From contig CM055110.1 of assembly GCA_029204225.1 (NCBI GenBank), positions 17,901,501-17,965,500 on the forward strand: 64,000 nt of DNA. Direction: 5' to 3'. The stretch comes from Diphasiastrum complanatum (lineage: Eukaryota; Streptophyta; Lycopodiopsida; Lycopodiales; Lycopodiaceae). Positions 1 through 11,604 of this stretch are shown here, one piece after another. Under the pieces are notes generated by a model. The model was not told the origin of the DNA, did no database searches, and was given only the letters and a program-made list of their open reading frames with translations. Every line of letters starts with the position of its first letter. Position 1 is the first letter of the stretch. A program made the position numbers and the translations under genes.

Positions 1-98
1 ATAGATCAATGTTCAGTATGAGCAGATGATAGTTGGTAGGAATTTTGGTCGCAAACGAATAACTTGGTAATTTCAGTGTAAATTTTGGCAGAGCTTCG

Positions 99-563
99 CT
101 AGCAAAGGTGACAAATGACTCGAGCCTGGGAACTTCTTGTTGCAGGGTGAATTGAACCGATGTAATCCAATCCCCACTTTTTGAATGGTGCTTGGGCTAA
201 GACCGGGTGCAGTAGGTCATAATTCAATCTCGTTGGCCTTCTCGCCCTTTGGCACACATCGCACTTTTTCAAGTATTCCTCCGTATCCTTATGAATGGTT
301 GGCCACCAACATCTTGGTTGTGAGATCTTGCGAACTGTAATGTCGGAAGAAAAATGGCCTCCACCCATGCCTTTATGTGAAAGTGAAATGATCTGGGTGG
401 CCTCATGAGGAAGAATACACCGTCGAAGAATTCTATCTAGTCCTCTTTGATACAACTGGCCGACAATCAGCTGATAAGGTCTAGCCTTCAAGATCAATTT
501 CCGCTGTTCCGCCTTTGGTAGTGATTTGTCTGGTTGGCCCCGCATTAGATATTTTAATCGCAT
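99..563 (-). pseudogene. gypsy integrase zinc-binding domain (fragment)
   Basis: A 154-codon frame carries the integrase N-terminal zinc-binding signature: an HKG...GGHF histidine pair, then the CDVCQRA cysteine pair, with WWPTIHKD between them. It ends in the start of the catalytic core (the WGLDYIG region) and then loses frame, so the DDE residues are not readable. In Ty3/gypsy elements this domain acts in the nucleus, inserting the cDNA. The same domain with near-identical wording is found at 38458-38877. Confidence 0.85.
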
Positions 564-1755
564 AGATCATTGCCAGTGCTTCTCGCTTTGTGGTTGAATA
601 ATTCATTTCGGTATCACTGAGCTGTCCGCTTGCAAATCGGATTGGAAAATCCTTTTTGTGTTCACTTGGCTGGGTTAAGACTACTCCAACTGCATACTTC
701 GATGTGTCCATATGCACGTGAAACTCAATGGAGCAATTGGGTAGGCGTAGGATTGGTGCTGAGGCCAATGCATCCTTAAGCTTCTGGAAAGCCCTTAGGA
801 CTTCCTTGTTCCAATGTGGATCCGTCGTGAGTTTGTAAATTGGTTGGGCTAACTCCACAAAATCAAGAATGAAAATCCTATAATAGTTAGCATGATCCAT
901 GAAGATATAGACTTCGCGGATCGTCTCCGGTGGTGGTAGATCAACAATTATCCTGATCTTTGATAGATTTGTGGCGATCCCGTGTCTTGACACTATATGG
1001 CCGAGAATCAAGCCATGTGTCACCCAAAATTGACATTTTTCTGGATTCAGGAAGATCTAGTAGTCACAACAGTTTTGTAACACCTTCTCCAAATTGGATA
1101 AGTGTTCTGAGTCTGGTCCATGCACGCACAGATCATCCAAGAAAATCTCCAAAAATTTTTGCAAATAATCTTTGAATGTCGTCTGCATGACTCGCTAGAA
1201 GGTGCTTGGGGCATTGTAAAGTGCGAATGGCATCACTTTATAGGCATAAGTTCCCCATTTCGTGGCAAATGCTATCTTGTGCTGGTTCTGAGGGGCTATC
1301 TTCACCTGGTTGTAGCCGTTGAAGCCGTCTAGAAAACTGTAGGCTTCGGCGCCAGCTACTCTGTCGAGGACACTTTTCGTAAATGGTAGAGAAAAATGAT
1401 CTTTTTTGGTGACTGCATTTAGCGCCTTTAGATTCACACAAATCCGCATTTTGCCGTTCTTCTTGGGTACTATAACTATCGGTGATACCCATTCCATGTG
1501 CTCGATTTCATAGATGAAATCTGCATCCATCAGCTTCTGCAATTCTTGCTTGATCAGCTCAGTATAATTCGGGTTGCAGCGGTAATAATAGCTTACCTTG
1601 GGAACTACTCCATCCACCAAGGGTATGGTGTGTTGGACTACTGTTGGTGGAATGCCCTTCAGGTCACTATAACGCCAGGAAAAACAGTCTTTATACTCCA
1701 CCAACAACGATCATAGTCTCTGGAATTGTGTGGGTGTTAACTGCTCTCCCACATG
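481..1755 (-). pseudogene. gypsy reverse transcriptase and RNase H (broken)
   Basis: The frame at 1195-1707 gives the RT fingers and palm (VSPIVIVPKKNGKMRICVN, then FNGYNQVKIAP). It ends at a TAG (1195-1197) where the family has glutamine. The active-site box follows as FLDD at about 1132-1143, a variant of YVDD. The frame at 481-1023 covers the RT thumb and the RNase H start (FHVHMDTSKYAVG, then TKREALAMIYAI). The enzyme would copy element RNA to cDNA in cytoplasmic particles. With at least two stops and a frame change it cannot be functional. Confidence 0.85.
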
Positions 1756-1797
1756 CACTATCTTTTCTTCTTCACCTGGCTTGACAAGATTCATCAA

Positions 1798-3039
1798 CTA
1801 TATTCGCGCAGGTCCCTTGAAGACTTGTTTCGCTGGTGCCTGACTTTGATTAGGTTCTCTTTGGGCTTGCGGCATCATGATTACCATGTCATCCAAGGTA
1901 TAATTCTTGAAAGTCTCAGGCATCTCGTGAAGTGGTGCTCGTCGAGATTCCTCCTTTAGCATATTGATCTTAGTCCGACTTGTCATTTTTTGATTTTTTG
2001 TCACCTGTGTAGAAGATGACGCTGTATCTGAGTCTATCTTGATTGACTTCAAGGAGTCCAACATCTTCTTTTTGCCCTTTTTTGTCATTTTGGTGGGTTC
2101 ATCCCTGTTGTCTTTCATCGAGACTGCCGTGACATTCACCTCGTGGTTACGAATATCAACATCCACTATAGCTATCGCCTCTTTGGGTAGATCACTCCAT
2201 CGGATCACCTGGTTGTAGCGTTGCTTCAACTAATTCTTCTTATTCGCAGGTGCCTTGGGTGGATCGATCCTTGAGATTTTCGCCATAACAGACTTTTGCA
2301 GTGGTTGAGTTGGTACTTTCTTGGTTCTGTAATGATCTAGGTCCATGTGATGTAGGACCTGTTCATCAGTCAGCTCAATCTCCTTATTATAAGTTAGAGC
2401 ATGTTGCCAAGGGACTAGATCATCGTCCACTAGGTTCTCAATAGGCTCCACTGACAGCCATGCTATGTTTATCATATTCACCCCAAATGTGACTGGTGTG
2501 TCCATAGTGTAACACTTGGGTGTAGATGTACTGGGTTTCGGATCTGATTCATATTGACATGCCCGACAGTCGATAGTTGCTAACTCATCCGTCCATCTTA
2601 TAACATCCGTCTCTGAATCATAGTGATCTCCCTTGGATGGCCTTGGGCGATCAATCGTGTGATCTATCGTAGATGATCCGTCATCAGCTTTGAGTGCAAT
2701 AGATTTCACCGCCCATGTGGTTGAATCAGCCTTTACAGTATGTTCTCTTCTGAAGTTTCCCGTACTCCAGTTGTGTACTACTTGCGCAGTCCTCAAGCAT
2801 GGTCTTCTCAGTAAAACACGGTATGCAGATGGAGATTCAGGTATATCCATGACTACAAAAGTAATTGCAAACTGCATGCCTACTATCTTTACGGGGATAT
2901 TGGCAGCTACAGCTTTTGGTTTCACACAGAATTGATCTGCTAGCTTGATGGCGAATCTTGTTGGCTTCAACCCTTGCAAACCCCATTTTTTATAAAAAGT
3001 AGTGGAGATTAAATTGACACCCGATTCTCCATCTACCAT
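1798..3039 (-). pseudogene. gypsy protease-like region and PR-RT linker
   Basis: The 269-codon frame at 2230-3039 begins with a VDGESGVNLI box, resembling the active-site loop of plant gypsy aspartic proteases (D-x-G with following VN). This is followed by FAIKLADQF and the hydrophobic MQFAITFVVMDIPESPSAYRVLL segment typical of the second half of a retropepsin fold. The frame at 1798-2229 is a charged linker rich in lysine, leading into the RT. A stop separates the two. The protease would mature Gag-Pol; the assignment is by position and motif, not full alignment. Confidence 0.72.
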
Positions 3040-4361
3040 TGTTGCCTCGTCCTCGTATCTCTTGTGTTTGATTGGTAAAGTAATATTGTGTTCCTCGCTT
3101 TCCCATGCTGCTCTGATGTGGAGGACGTTACTTGTTTCTTCATAGTCCGTATAGTATATGGCTCAAGTGCTACTGGCTCCTCATCTGCTTTGGCACATTC
3201 AGCTAGAAGGCTTTTCGCTTGTGGTGCAATTCGCAGTAGTTCTCCGAGTGGTAAACTAACATGGCTTGACAATAAAAGTGTGAGCCTTTCAGTGCGTGGT
3301 TCCTCGGGCTCCACCATGTGAAAAGGTGGTTCATGTTGGTGCAACCGATCATTCTGATTAGTGCACAGTGGTGAGCCCACTTGCGGTATTCCTTCGACGC
3401 CAACTGGAGGTTCCGTGGGATTGTTTCTTTCTTGCTCTTTTTCCTCCGCTTGTGCTTTATGTACCTAGTGTCTTATTTTCTAGTACTGCCTTCTTTCTTC
3501 TCTCACATTCGGATATGGCGCAGAAATTGAGGGTTGGTCGTCAGTGATCGATGGTGGTGGTGAGGGAGCCACTTCCTTCCTCTTCTGTGCTCGCGTAACA
3601 GCTAATACAGGAGCGTGGAATTGTCGTCCTTCCAATGGCATCCTTGTTGGAACTGCTGGTTGCTATATTGCAATGAAGTTAAGAGGTGCACTGGTTTCAG
3701 GTTTAAATGAACAATTCTTAAACAGTGTCCATAACCACATTCACGATAGATGGATGTATATTGTCCCTTGTAGGGACATTCCGCAATTCTGTGTCCTTCG
3801 CCACATCCGTAGCAGCCGTAATTTCTTCCGTCTTGACACTGAGTTTGAGCTGCATAGGCCGCAACATATTCATTTATGACAGGATCCATAAATGGTTCAT
3901 CTGGTCCGTACCATTGCTGCTACTCAGGTTGAGGTGGCATTTGCATCTCTGGTTCCGCTGTTGTCAGGTTTACATGGGACACTTGTTGATTGGTTGGCCC
4001 TTGTGGTGCAGGTAAGGCTATACGTTGTTGTTGATTCGGTGCGCCGTACCTCGGTGCCGCGTTGGGAGCCCCTTGATGGTAAGGATAAGAAGTTTGATAA
4101 GGACTTCTTTTCTGTTGAACGATCTGGGGGTTAAACAGGCAAAATGTCGTATCGTGCGATGTTGCATTGCACAGATGGCAGAATCTATGTGTCAGTCTTG
4201 GATTTTGCTTTAGGATTGGACACCATACATTCTCCCATCTCGGATACTACAGCTGGTTTGGTTCCGGTTGATGTGGCGTTACTGCTACAGCTCCCTATAA
4301 GGCTTTCACTTTCTGGTCAAACTGCGTCATAAGTTGCTCCATCTGTTGTTTGTGTAATTTC
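3033..4361 (-). pseudogene. gypsy gag with two zinc knuckles (broken)
   Basis: Minus-strand reading gives the nucleocapsid part of gag. One knuckle, CHLCNATSHDTTFC (about 4139-4180), is a regular CX2CX4HX4C. A second, CYGCGEGHRIAEC (about 3780-3816), has one residue fewer before the histidine (CX3H). Between them lies a Pro/Gln-rich linker; downstream lies a segment with LRIAPQAKS, also found in copy 2 at about 16600. Stops and shifts are frequent. The upstream gag core is missing because element C1 begins at 4362. Confidence 0.75.
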
Positions 4362-5155
4362 TGACAAAATTTCCAAAATTCACACGTGTGGGGAATGTCC
4401 ACAAGTATGATTGATCTTGATTAAGCTTTGTGATTAGCACAATAACCTGATTCTAGATTGTTTAGCAAGATCTAGTTCAGAAGAAATGGCTCAACCACAA
4501 TCTAGCATGCTAAGCATCAAATTATGATAGCAATGAATCAAAGAATGAACAAAAGTACAAGATTTCAGTGTATTAGCATTAGCTTCAACACGAGTTAGAG
4601 AGAGAAAGCTAGAGAGATAACAAAAACAATAGTTTAGATCCAAAATGGCATGAGGTAGCTACAAAACTTTGGTTCTTCATCATTGATTGTGAGGAGAGCT
4701 ACACATATTTATGGAGTTTGAGGTAGCTCGAGGTAGACCCACATCTATCCATTCCAAACTGACAACTAAAGTGACATCTAGAGTCTATGTGACATTTGTC
4801 ACTTGCCATGCATGAAATTCTACCAACTTTTTACAGGTGTACTAGTTCTAACTAACAAAGTACAAATCCTCATGCATGTGTCCATTATACTTTGTGCATG
4901 CCTTGCATGTCACTATGATCACTTACAATTAATGCATGTGAATTTCCACGAGTTTCTACAAGCATGAATTTGCCAATTCTATGTCTACAAACTATATGCA
5001 AGTTGTATTCTTCAATCTAGACATTACATAACCATGTAGCTTGAGTTCTATGTAGGCCAAACTTGGCATTTTGCATCAATGAGCTACATACTTGCATGGT
5101 ACAACATTTGTAGCAAGCCAAGAAATCAATATGATTTGTTTTTCCAATTTTAACA
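4362..5155 (-). repeat. 3' LTR of C1
   Basis: About 794 bp, starting TGACAAAATTT and ending TTTTAACA on the plus strand; on the element strand this is TGTTAAAA...TTGTCA. Its first 90 bp match 9839-9929. It contains a perfect CACACGTGTG palindrome at 4381-4390, close to the element-strand 3' end of the LTR. Confidence 0.88.
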
Positions 5156-5163
5156 CTCCTCCT
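5156..5163 (-). other. Polypurine tract of C1
   Basis: CTCCTCCT on the plus strand (AGGAGGAG on the element strand) directly abuts the LTR, the expected position of the second-strand primer. Confidence 0.75.
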
Positions 5164-5172
5164 AAAAATAAT

Positions 5173-7601
5173 CTATATTGATTTGAACATGGATCTTGGT
5201 ATAACTCCAAGATTGGCTCTATGCTTGATGATGGAACTTTTGCTCAAAGGTTTGGTGAGCATATCGGCAATGCAAGATGATGTGTCGATGTGCTCCAAAT
5301 TGAACTTTTCTCCAATGAGCTTCTCTCTCACGAAGTGATGTGCAACTTCGATATGCTTGCTCCTTGTATGGAATATCGGGTTGTTGGCAAGGGCTTGGGC
5401 TGAAATGTTGTCACACATGATCATAGGTAGATCCTCTTCCAGGATTATCTTTAGTTACACTAGTAACCTCTTGATCCAAAGCACTTCCTTTGTTGTTGTA
5501 GTGAGTGCCTTGTACTCAGCTTCACATGATGAGAGTGATACAGTATCTTGCTTTTTGGAAAGCCAAGATATCAAGTTTCCTCCAAGATATATGACATAAG
5601 CACTTGTAGATTTTTGATCTGCTCTATCACTTGCAAAATTCGAGTCAGAATAACCAATAATAGAAAGATCTTCACTTTTATACAATCAACCAACATCAAA
5701 AGTTGAAGATATATATCTAAGCACTCTCTTGGCCATTTTTCAATGATAGTAGGATTTTGCATATCCTAGCTCAACTTATGAACACTAAAGCTTATGTCAG
5801 GTCTAGTTATTGTGAGCCAAATTAAGGAGCCTATAAGACTTCTAAAAAGGGTGATGTCCACGAAGGATCTTTCATCACCTTTGTTAGAATCCTTTACATT
5901 TTGTTCCATAGGTGTTTCTATACTCTTACAATTCAACATATTGAACTTCTTTAACATTGAAAGAGCATACTTGGACTGACATACAAAAGCTTTATCTTTA
6001 AGAAAGTCAATCTCTAATCCTAGAATATAGTGAGTTTTTCCAAGATCTTGCATCTTGAACTCTTTTCCAAGTGCAATCTTGGTTTCCTCAACTAACTTGA
6101 TACTACTTCCTGTCCGAATGATATCATCAACATAAATAAGAAGAATGACAATATCTTTATCAAAAAACTTGACATATAAGGAAGGATCATAGTTACTAAG
6201 ATTAAATCCTAGTGACTCGATAATACCATGACCTTGGAGCTTGCTTCAATCCATATAAACTTTTGAAGAGCAAGCAAACTTTTTCTTTATCATGGATGAA
6301 CCCAGTAGGCTGATCCATATAAATCTCTTCTTCTAGATACCCATTTAGAAATGCATTAGAGACATCTAGTTGAAGAACTTGCCAATTGAAAAAACAAGCA
6401 AGAAAAATTATGATTCTAATTGATACCATCTTTGCAACTAGGGCAAAGGTCTCCTCATAATCAAGTCCACAAACTTGAGCGAAACCTTTAGCACAAAGCC
6501 TAGCCTTGTACTTGTTGATTGTGCCACCTTGATTATACTTGACTCGAAAAACCTTGCAACCAATGATGTGCTTGTTGGATGGAAGATCCACTAGCTCCCA
6601 TGTCTTATTGGCCATCAAAGATTCATATTCCTCCTTCATGGCAAGGTACCATTCCTTCAAGTTGAGTGCATCATATACATCCTTCGTCTCCTCATGAGAA
6701 ATAAAATAGGCATAATTAGTGGAGTTGATTTCCACTTGCTTGTCTCTATCTTCATAGGTAAGCCTTCTAGGCTCGGATCTTTCTCTTTGAGATCTCCTTG
6801 GTGAAAAGATTCGAGGTGACTCCTCCTCAATTCTCGGCCCCATTTCTCCATGATAATCTTCAAGGGTGAGGATTGGAGTATCTTTGTGAGAATCTTTGAA
6901 CTCAGCCTCCTCAAGAATGTATTTTTTATCTTCATGGAATATAACATCTCTACTCTCAATTGTAGTTGAGGTAGAGGGAACATAGATTCTGTAAGCTTTC
7001 TTGTTGGATGCATATCCAACCACGATCCCTTTAATAGGATTAGGATCATCTCTTTTCCTTGTTTCCAAGGGCATATTAACAAAGCAAGCACAACCAAAAA
7101 CTCTAAGGTGATGTACCTTAGGTTCTTAAACAAGGCTTCAAAAGGTGATTTTCCAGCAAGTGCATTGTGAGGTAATCTATTGCACAAATAGTTTGCACAA
7201 TTTATGGCTTCACCCCAATAATCAATAGGCAAAGAAGCTGCTACTCGAATTGCTTTAGCACATTCACATAAAGATCTGTTTTTCCTCTCAGCTACTCCAT
7301 TTTGAGATGGAGAATAAGCACAAGAAAACTTTCACTTTATTCCTTCACCTTCACAGTACTCATGAAACCTGTTGGAGATGTATTCACCTCTTCCATCACA
7401 TCTTCAAGCCTTAACTTCAAAAGAAAACTGTTTCTCAACATAAGCTTTGAAGATTAGGAAGTGATCAAAAACCATTGCCTTTGAAGAAAGTAGATACAAC
7501 CAAGTATATCTAGTAAAGTCATCAATAAAGGTGACAAAACATGTTGCACCACCAATACTTTTAGAAGAGGAAAAATGTACTTCTGATTGTATAAGCTCCA
7601 A
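5173..7601 (-). pseudogene. C1 pol: integrase, RT and RNase H (frameshifted)
   Basis: From right to left: integrase core start (MELIQSEVH, IDDFTRYTWLYLL; 7404-7601), integrase C-terminal region (KGIVVGYASNKKAYRIY), a basic linker, RT fingers and palm (LDVSNAFLNGYLEEEIYM, LYGLKQAPRSW; 6202-7074), RT end (HYILGLEID, DERSFVDITLF; 5766-6053), RNase H (GYSDSNFASDRADQKSTSAY, SLSSCEAEYKAL; 5455-5685) and its end (ARSKHIEVAHHFVRE; 5173-5424). The order is copia. The integrase's first catalytic position reads QSEVH where active copies have HSDVH, so the aspartate is glutamate. Several frameshifts separate the blocks. Nothing intact can be translated. Confidence 0.88.
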
Positions 7602-7615
7602 AGGATGAGTAGTCT

Positions 7616-8180
7616 TTATAAAAGACTTCTAATATGGCTTTCTGTGTGACTTTGCAATGGCACAAGCCTCACAAGGCTTGAAATCTTTAGAAAGAATTTT
7701 TTTTTTGGAAGACCAATAGTTTTCATCTTCTTAACCATAGAAGACATAGATTTAAAGTTAGGATGACCCAACCTTCTATGCCACAACTCCTTCATAGATA
7801 ACAAGACAACTTCACAAAGGTTTGCATTCTCATAATAATTCAACTTAAAAATTCCACCACATCTAGATCCATCAGCAAGGATCTCATCTTTTCTCTTAAT
7901 AAAACAAGTATTGGAGTTGAATTTTACATCACAACCGTTATCAAGCAACTTTCCCACACTAATTAAGCTCTTTGTGAGGTTTGGAATGAGAAGAACATTA
8001 GAAAGTGCAAGAACTTTTGAAGAAGCAAGTTTCAATGGAATGTTGCCAATTCCTTCTATTGGACACTCATGATCATTAGCTGTGTAAATAGATCTCTTGA
8101 GTCCTTTGAAAGGTAAGATTGAGTCAAATGACTCCTTTGAATAGCACATATGTGAAGAGGCTCCACTGTCTATGTACCAA
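7616..8180 (-). pseudogene. C1 protease and GAG-pre-integrase
   Basis: The retropepsin active-site box WYIDSGASSHM lies at about 8150-8180, with the DSG triad present. NVLLIPNLTKSLISVGKLL and NTCFIKRKDEI follow, the copia protease C-terminal half. The GAG-pre-integrase box LWHRRLGHPNFKSM then begins the integrase zinc-binding region; its cysteines fall after a frame break. The protease would cleave the Gag-Pol precursor within virus-like particles. Confidence 0.85.
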
Positions 8181-9125
8181 GCTCCATATTTCTTGAAAGG
8201 TGATGAAGAAAACCTAGACCCATAAGTGATCCTTCTCCATCACTTGCAACAAAGTCTTCTTCAATCTCTTTGGAGAGATTAGCTTGCTTGAGTTGGTTTT
8301 TCTTCTTGAAGCAATTAGAGGCATAGTGCCCCTTCTTGCCACAGAAGAAACACTTCACTTTTTTCTTCTTGGTCTTTGAGTTAGAAGGATGAGATGTATC
8401 ATCCTCTTCATCATCTTTGTCTCGATCTTTGGCTTTGTCTTTGTTGGATGCTTGAGAGAACTGGTTCTGACTCCTTCCTTTCTGCTTGCCTTTGACAAAG
8501 AGGGCTTTGTCACTTCCACTATGCTCGAGTTTGTTCATCCTGGAGAGTTTATAGCTTTGTCTAGATTCTTCAGAAATAAGAATTCCTTGGAGAATTCTAA
8601 ATTAGGCAACTCCTCTTTAATAGCAAAAGACTAAACAAGATTATCATAGTCATCTCTCAAGCCATTCAGTATGACTTGAACTAGCTCATCTTGGTTAATA
8701 GTAACACCAACACAGGAAAGCTCTCTATGTAAATCTTTAACTCTCAGAACATAGTTAGATGCACTCTCTTCACTTCTTTGAAAACTTTGGAAAATTTGAT
8801 TCCTAAGAGTGAGTATTCTAGAAGTATTCTTTGCTTCACAGATGGTCTTTAGTGCATCCCAAGCTTCTTTGGCTGTAGTGCAAGATCTTATCTCTCTCAA
8901 AATTTCATTAGATACATTCATCTTAATGAAATGTAGAGTCATTCTAGCTCTTTTCTTGTACTTAAGAATTGCAGCCTGTGCTTGAGGCTCCTCCTCAACA
9001 CCAAGCACAATATCCATAACATCCTGGAGTATCAAGATAGACTCCATTCTGAACTTCCAAATTGAGTAATTAGAAGTGTTTAGTCTTTCACTGGCTTCTA
9101 GAAGATATCCTCCCTGAGATGCCAT
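8170..9125 (-). pseudogene. C1 gag (one TAG stop and a frameshift)
   Basis: The start ATG at 9123-9125 opens MASQGGYLLEASERL, the same opening as elements B, I and J. NYSIWKFRMES and the gag core follow. The frame stops at TAG (8631-8633) after DDYDNLV, where B, I and J all read Q. After a shift the nucleocapsid knuckle CFFCGKKGHYASNC (CX2CX4HX4C) is intact. Gag would form the cytoplasmic particle and bind element RNA. Confidence 0.87.
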
Positions 9126-9825
9126 TTTAATGAAGACTTCTTAGTTATTGGATTGAGATATATTTGAGCTTGTTCCAATTAAAGTTGCTGCTCTCTTTCA
9201 CTATAGGTATTTTCAAGGATGTACTACCTTCCTATGTGAAACACTTGCAACTGTATTTGAGATGACTCTCAAATATTCCACAAAACAAGTTATCTAGATC
9301 AGACACACAAAGTGGATTGAGACACTTTGGCTAGTTTGAATCCTACTTTTGGCATGTGTGAAATGGATCAAAAGAAAACACAATTGACTCTCAGAAGGCT
9401 CAAAAGGTGTTCATTACTTCAAACTTAGTCTTGATCTTCAGTTTCTTGTGTAGGATGCTCAAAACAATGGATTCAGAACAAAGCAAGACTAAATCAAATC
9501 AAAATGTTGTGCTAGACACATCAGATTGTTTTGATTTCAATTTCTATGAAAAGTACAAATCATAAGCTTTCCATTAAGCTATAACACTGCTATATTTGGA
9601 TCTACTAACAAGGAGAACAAAAAGACTAAAAATATTTGATTTTCACAAGTGCGGAATTCCAGATTTCCGGACTACCACTTTTCAGGTCTAAAAATTCAAT
9701 CCCAATCTGATTTGTTCCAAATACACTTTAGAGAAAGGAGAGAAAAAGTGTAAAACTACTTTTTTGCTTGATTTAGCTCTTAGTTTCTTGTACAATCAGA
9801 GATGTTATCATGCAAAGCGCAATTT

Positions 9826-9838
9826 GGCTCTGATACCA
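9826..9838 (-). other. Primer-binding site of C1
   Basis: GGCTCTGATACCA on the plus strand is the reverse complement of TGGTATCAGAGCC, the initiator-Met-tRNA complement used by many plant copia elements. It directly abuts the LTR start at 9839. Confidence 0.9.
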
Positions 9839-9929
9839 TGACAAAATTTATAGAATTCACACGTGTGGGAAATGTCCAAAAGTATGATTGATCTTGATTA
9901 AGCTTTGTGATTAGCACAATAACCTAATT
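9839..9929 (-). repeat. Truncated 5' LTR of C1
   Basis: About 91 bp match the first 91 bp of 4362-5155, including CACACGTGTG at 9858-9867. Homology stops after AATAACCTA, where unrelated sequence begins. Confidence 0.85.
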
Positions 9930-10727
9930 ATTTTATTTACACTTTGGCTTGCGTGCTCATTGGGCCATGGGCTTATAAGCGCCGGATGCCATGCCCTTGC
10001 AACACATTTTATTGGACGATTTTATTTATAAACACTTTGTTGGGAATACCCCCAACAAGCGGCTCTTATCTCATGCTTTAAACCAAGAAAGTTTCTGAAA
10101 GATCCATTTCTCCTGTCAAGATGGGAAAGAGAGAAAGGGTTTGGGACTACACCGAACGGCTCAATCATCTAAGATCTGAATGCAACACAGATCTGACTCC
10201 CGATCATGTGGTTTCTCGCTGGGTTATCACGAAGCATCCGAAGAGAGCCTAAACGATGGGAACAGTACACCACGTTGCAAGAAGCCATGGAAGACGCTAT
10301 TAGAGAAGAGGATAAGGCTCAGGCGATGACTCTTATCCAACAGTCCATCATCCGACTCCCTCGGTAGCATCAATCTCCAATACTTCCAATATCTCAATAA
10401 ATCTATTGATGGAACAAATGACGAAGCTACACAAACAACAGATGGAGCAATTAATGGCCCAAGTTTGATAAAAAAAACTGTAGGCCTTAAAAGGAGCTGT
10501 AGTGTCATCCTCTAAAGCACCAGAACAGAACCAGTTACAGTATCCTCAAAGGGAGAATGTATGGTGTCCAGTTTGTACCCAAAATCATATTGCCAACGAC
10601 TAGTTTTGAAACATAATCTTAAACTGACACAATGGTATTGCCACCTGTGCAACACGTCATCACACGAAATAATGTTCTGCCCATTCAACCCAAGGATCAT
10701 ACAACAAAAGAGAAATACATACCAAAC
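9930..10727 (+). pseudogene. gypsy copy 2, gag 5' part
   Basis: From about 10080 the plus strand reads a retrotransposon gag core (RERVWDYTERLNHLRSEC, then DHVVSRWVITKHPKRA) and, after a +1 shift, RWEQYTTLQEAMEDAIREED. Knuckle-like CPVCTQNHIAND and the regular CHLCNTSSHEIMFC follow at about 10565-10690. The stretch at 10424-10460 matches the gag end of copy 1 next to 4361. The first 150 bases (9930-10080) hold nothing I can assign. The gene is cut at 10727 by element A1 and resumes at 15742. Confidence 0.75.
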
Positions 10728-11591
10728 TGTTAAAAATTGTAAAACATATCTATCATCTGTTGTTAATGATTGGGGGATCCTACCCATGTAAATATTCTGT
10801 ACATATCCAAGGTATGTGAATTGAGCACATATCCTTGTAGAATAGGGCGAGTTTGGGTTAGGTAGATCAAATTCCAGTGACATGCATAAAGTCTAGTTGG
10901 TCTAGTATGATATGCAATAATGTTGACAATGTCTAGTTTGACATGCATATAGAGATTCACATGGAATTGGTCAATTATGACCTTGTAGAATCTCGAGCCA
11001 CAATAAATGCATAATGTCCTAAGTTTCCATAGTGACATGCAAAGCATGCATTCACTCTAATGGACACATGCATGGAGATTTGTACATGGCTAGTTGAGAA
11101 ATTGCCATTTGGAGAAAGTAGGTAGAAGTTAGGTGCAACCTATGCATGCTAGTAGTTAGGTGTCAAGTTAATAGTTGTTTGCACTTGAATAGGTGTAGGA
11201 TGTGAATTGAATGCAAGGAGTACCACAAATTTTGGCTCTCCTATATATGTACATATCATTCTCATTCACAAAGTAATGAAGAACCAAAGTTTTGTAGCTA
11301 TCTCATGCTTGGTTGGATCTAACCTGTTTTTTCTTGTTATTTCTCTAGCTCTCTCTCTCTAACTCGTATTGAGGCTAATGCTTATACATCGTAATCTTGT
11401 ACTTTTAATCATTCTTTGATTCATTGCTATCATAGTCTATTGATTAGCATGCTAGATTGTGAATTAGCCATATCTTCTGAACTAGATCTTGTTGAACAAT
11501 CTAGAATCAGGGTACTGTGCCAATCACAAAGCTTAATCAAGATCAGTCACTCTTGTGGACATTCTCCACACGAATTCCGGAATTTTCAACA
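10728..11591 (+). repeat. 5' LTR of A1
   Basis: About 864 bp starting TGTTAAAAATTG and ending TTTTCAACA. It pairs with 14883-15741. It includes the TATA-like CTATATATG at about 11241 and a pyrimidine tract at 11345-11361. Confidence 0.9.
11237..11250 (+). promoter_or_regulatory. TATA-like element in A1 LTR
   Basis: TCTCCTATATATGT is conserved in both A1 LTRs (here and at about 15380-15392). A TATA box inside the LTR is expected at the U3/R boundary; this is inferred from composition and position. Confidence 0.4.
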
Positions 11592-11604
11592 TGGTATCAG
11601 AGCC
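11592..11604 (+). other. Primer-binding site of A1
   Basis: TGGTATCAGAGCC, complementary to plant initiator Met-tRNA, starts immediately after the LTR. Confidence 0.92.

Larger units (their letters stand above)
1..4361 (-). mobile_element. Degenerate Ty3/gypsy element, copy 1
   Basis: Read on the minus strand from right to left this segment gives gag with zinc knuckles, protease-like region, linker, reverse transcriptase, RNase H and the integrase zinc-binding domain. That is the Ty3/gypsy order, with integrase after RNase H. The frame is broken by many stops and shifts. No LTR of this element is visible: the left end leaves the window, and the gag end is cut by the LTR of copia element C1 at 4362. 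The same family recurs on the plus strand (about 10080-10727 and 15742-17000) and in a rearranged copy at 38458-39258. I see no intact copy, so it is a fossil. Confidence 0.88.
4362..9929 (-). mobile_element. Copia element C1 (dead, 5' LTR truncated)
   Basis: A minus-strand Ty1/copia element. Its 3' LTR is at 4362-5155, polypurine tract at 5156-5163, gag-pol remains at 5173-9125, primer site at 9826-9838, and only the first 91 bp of the 5' LTR at 9839-9929. It interrupts gypsy copy 1 on the left. On the right the LTR stops abruptly at about 9929, so part of the LTR and any target duplication are lost. Integrase precedes RT, which defines copia. It belongs to the same gag lineage as elements B, I and J. 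Confidence 0.9.
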
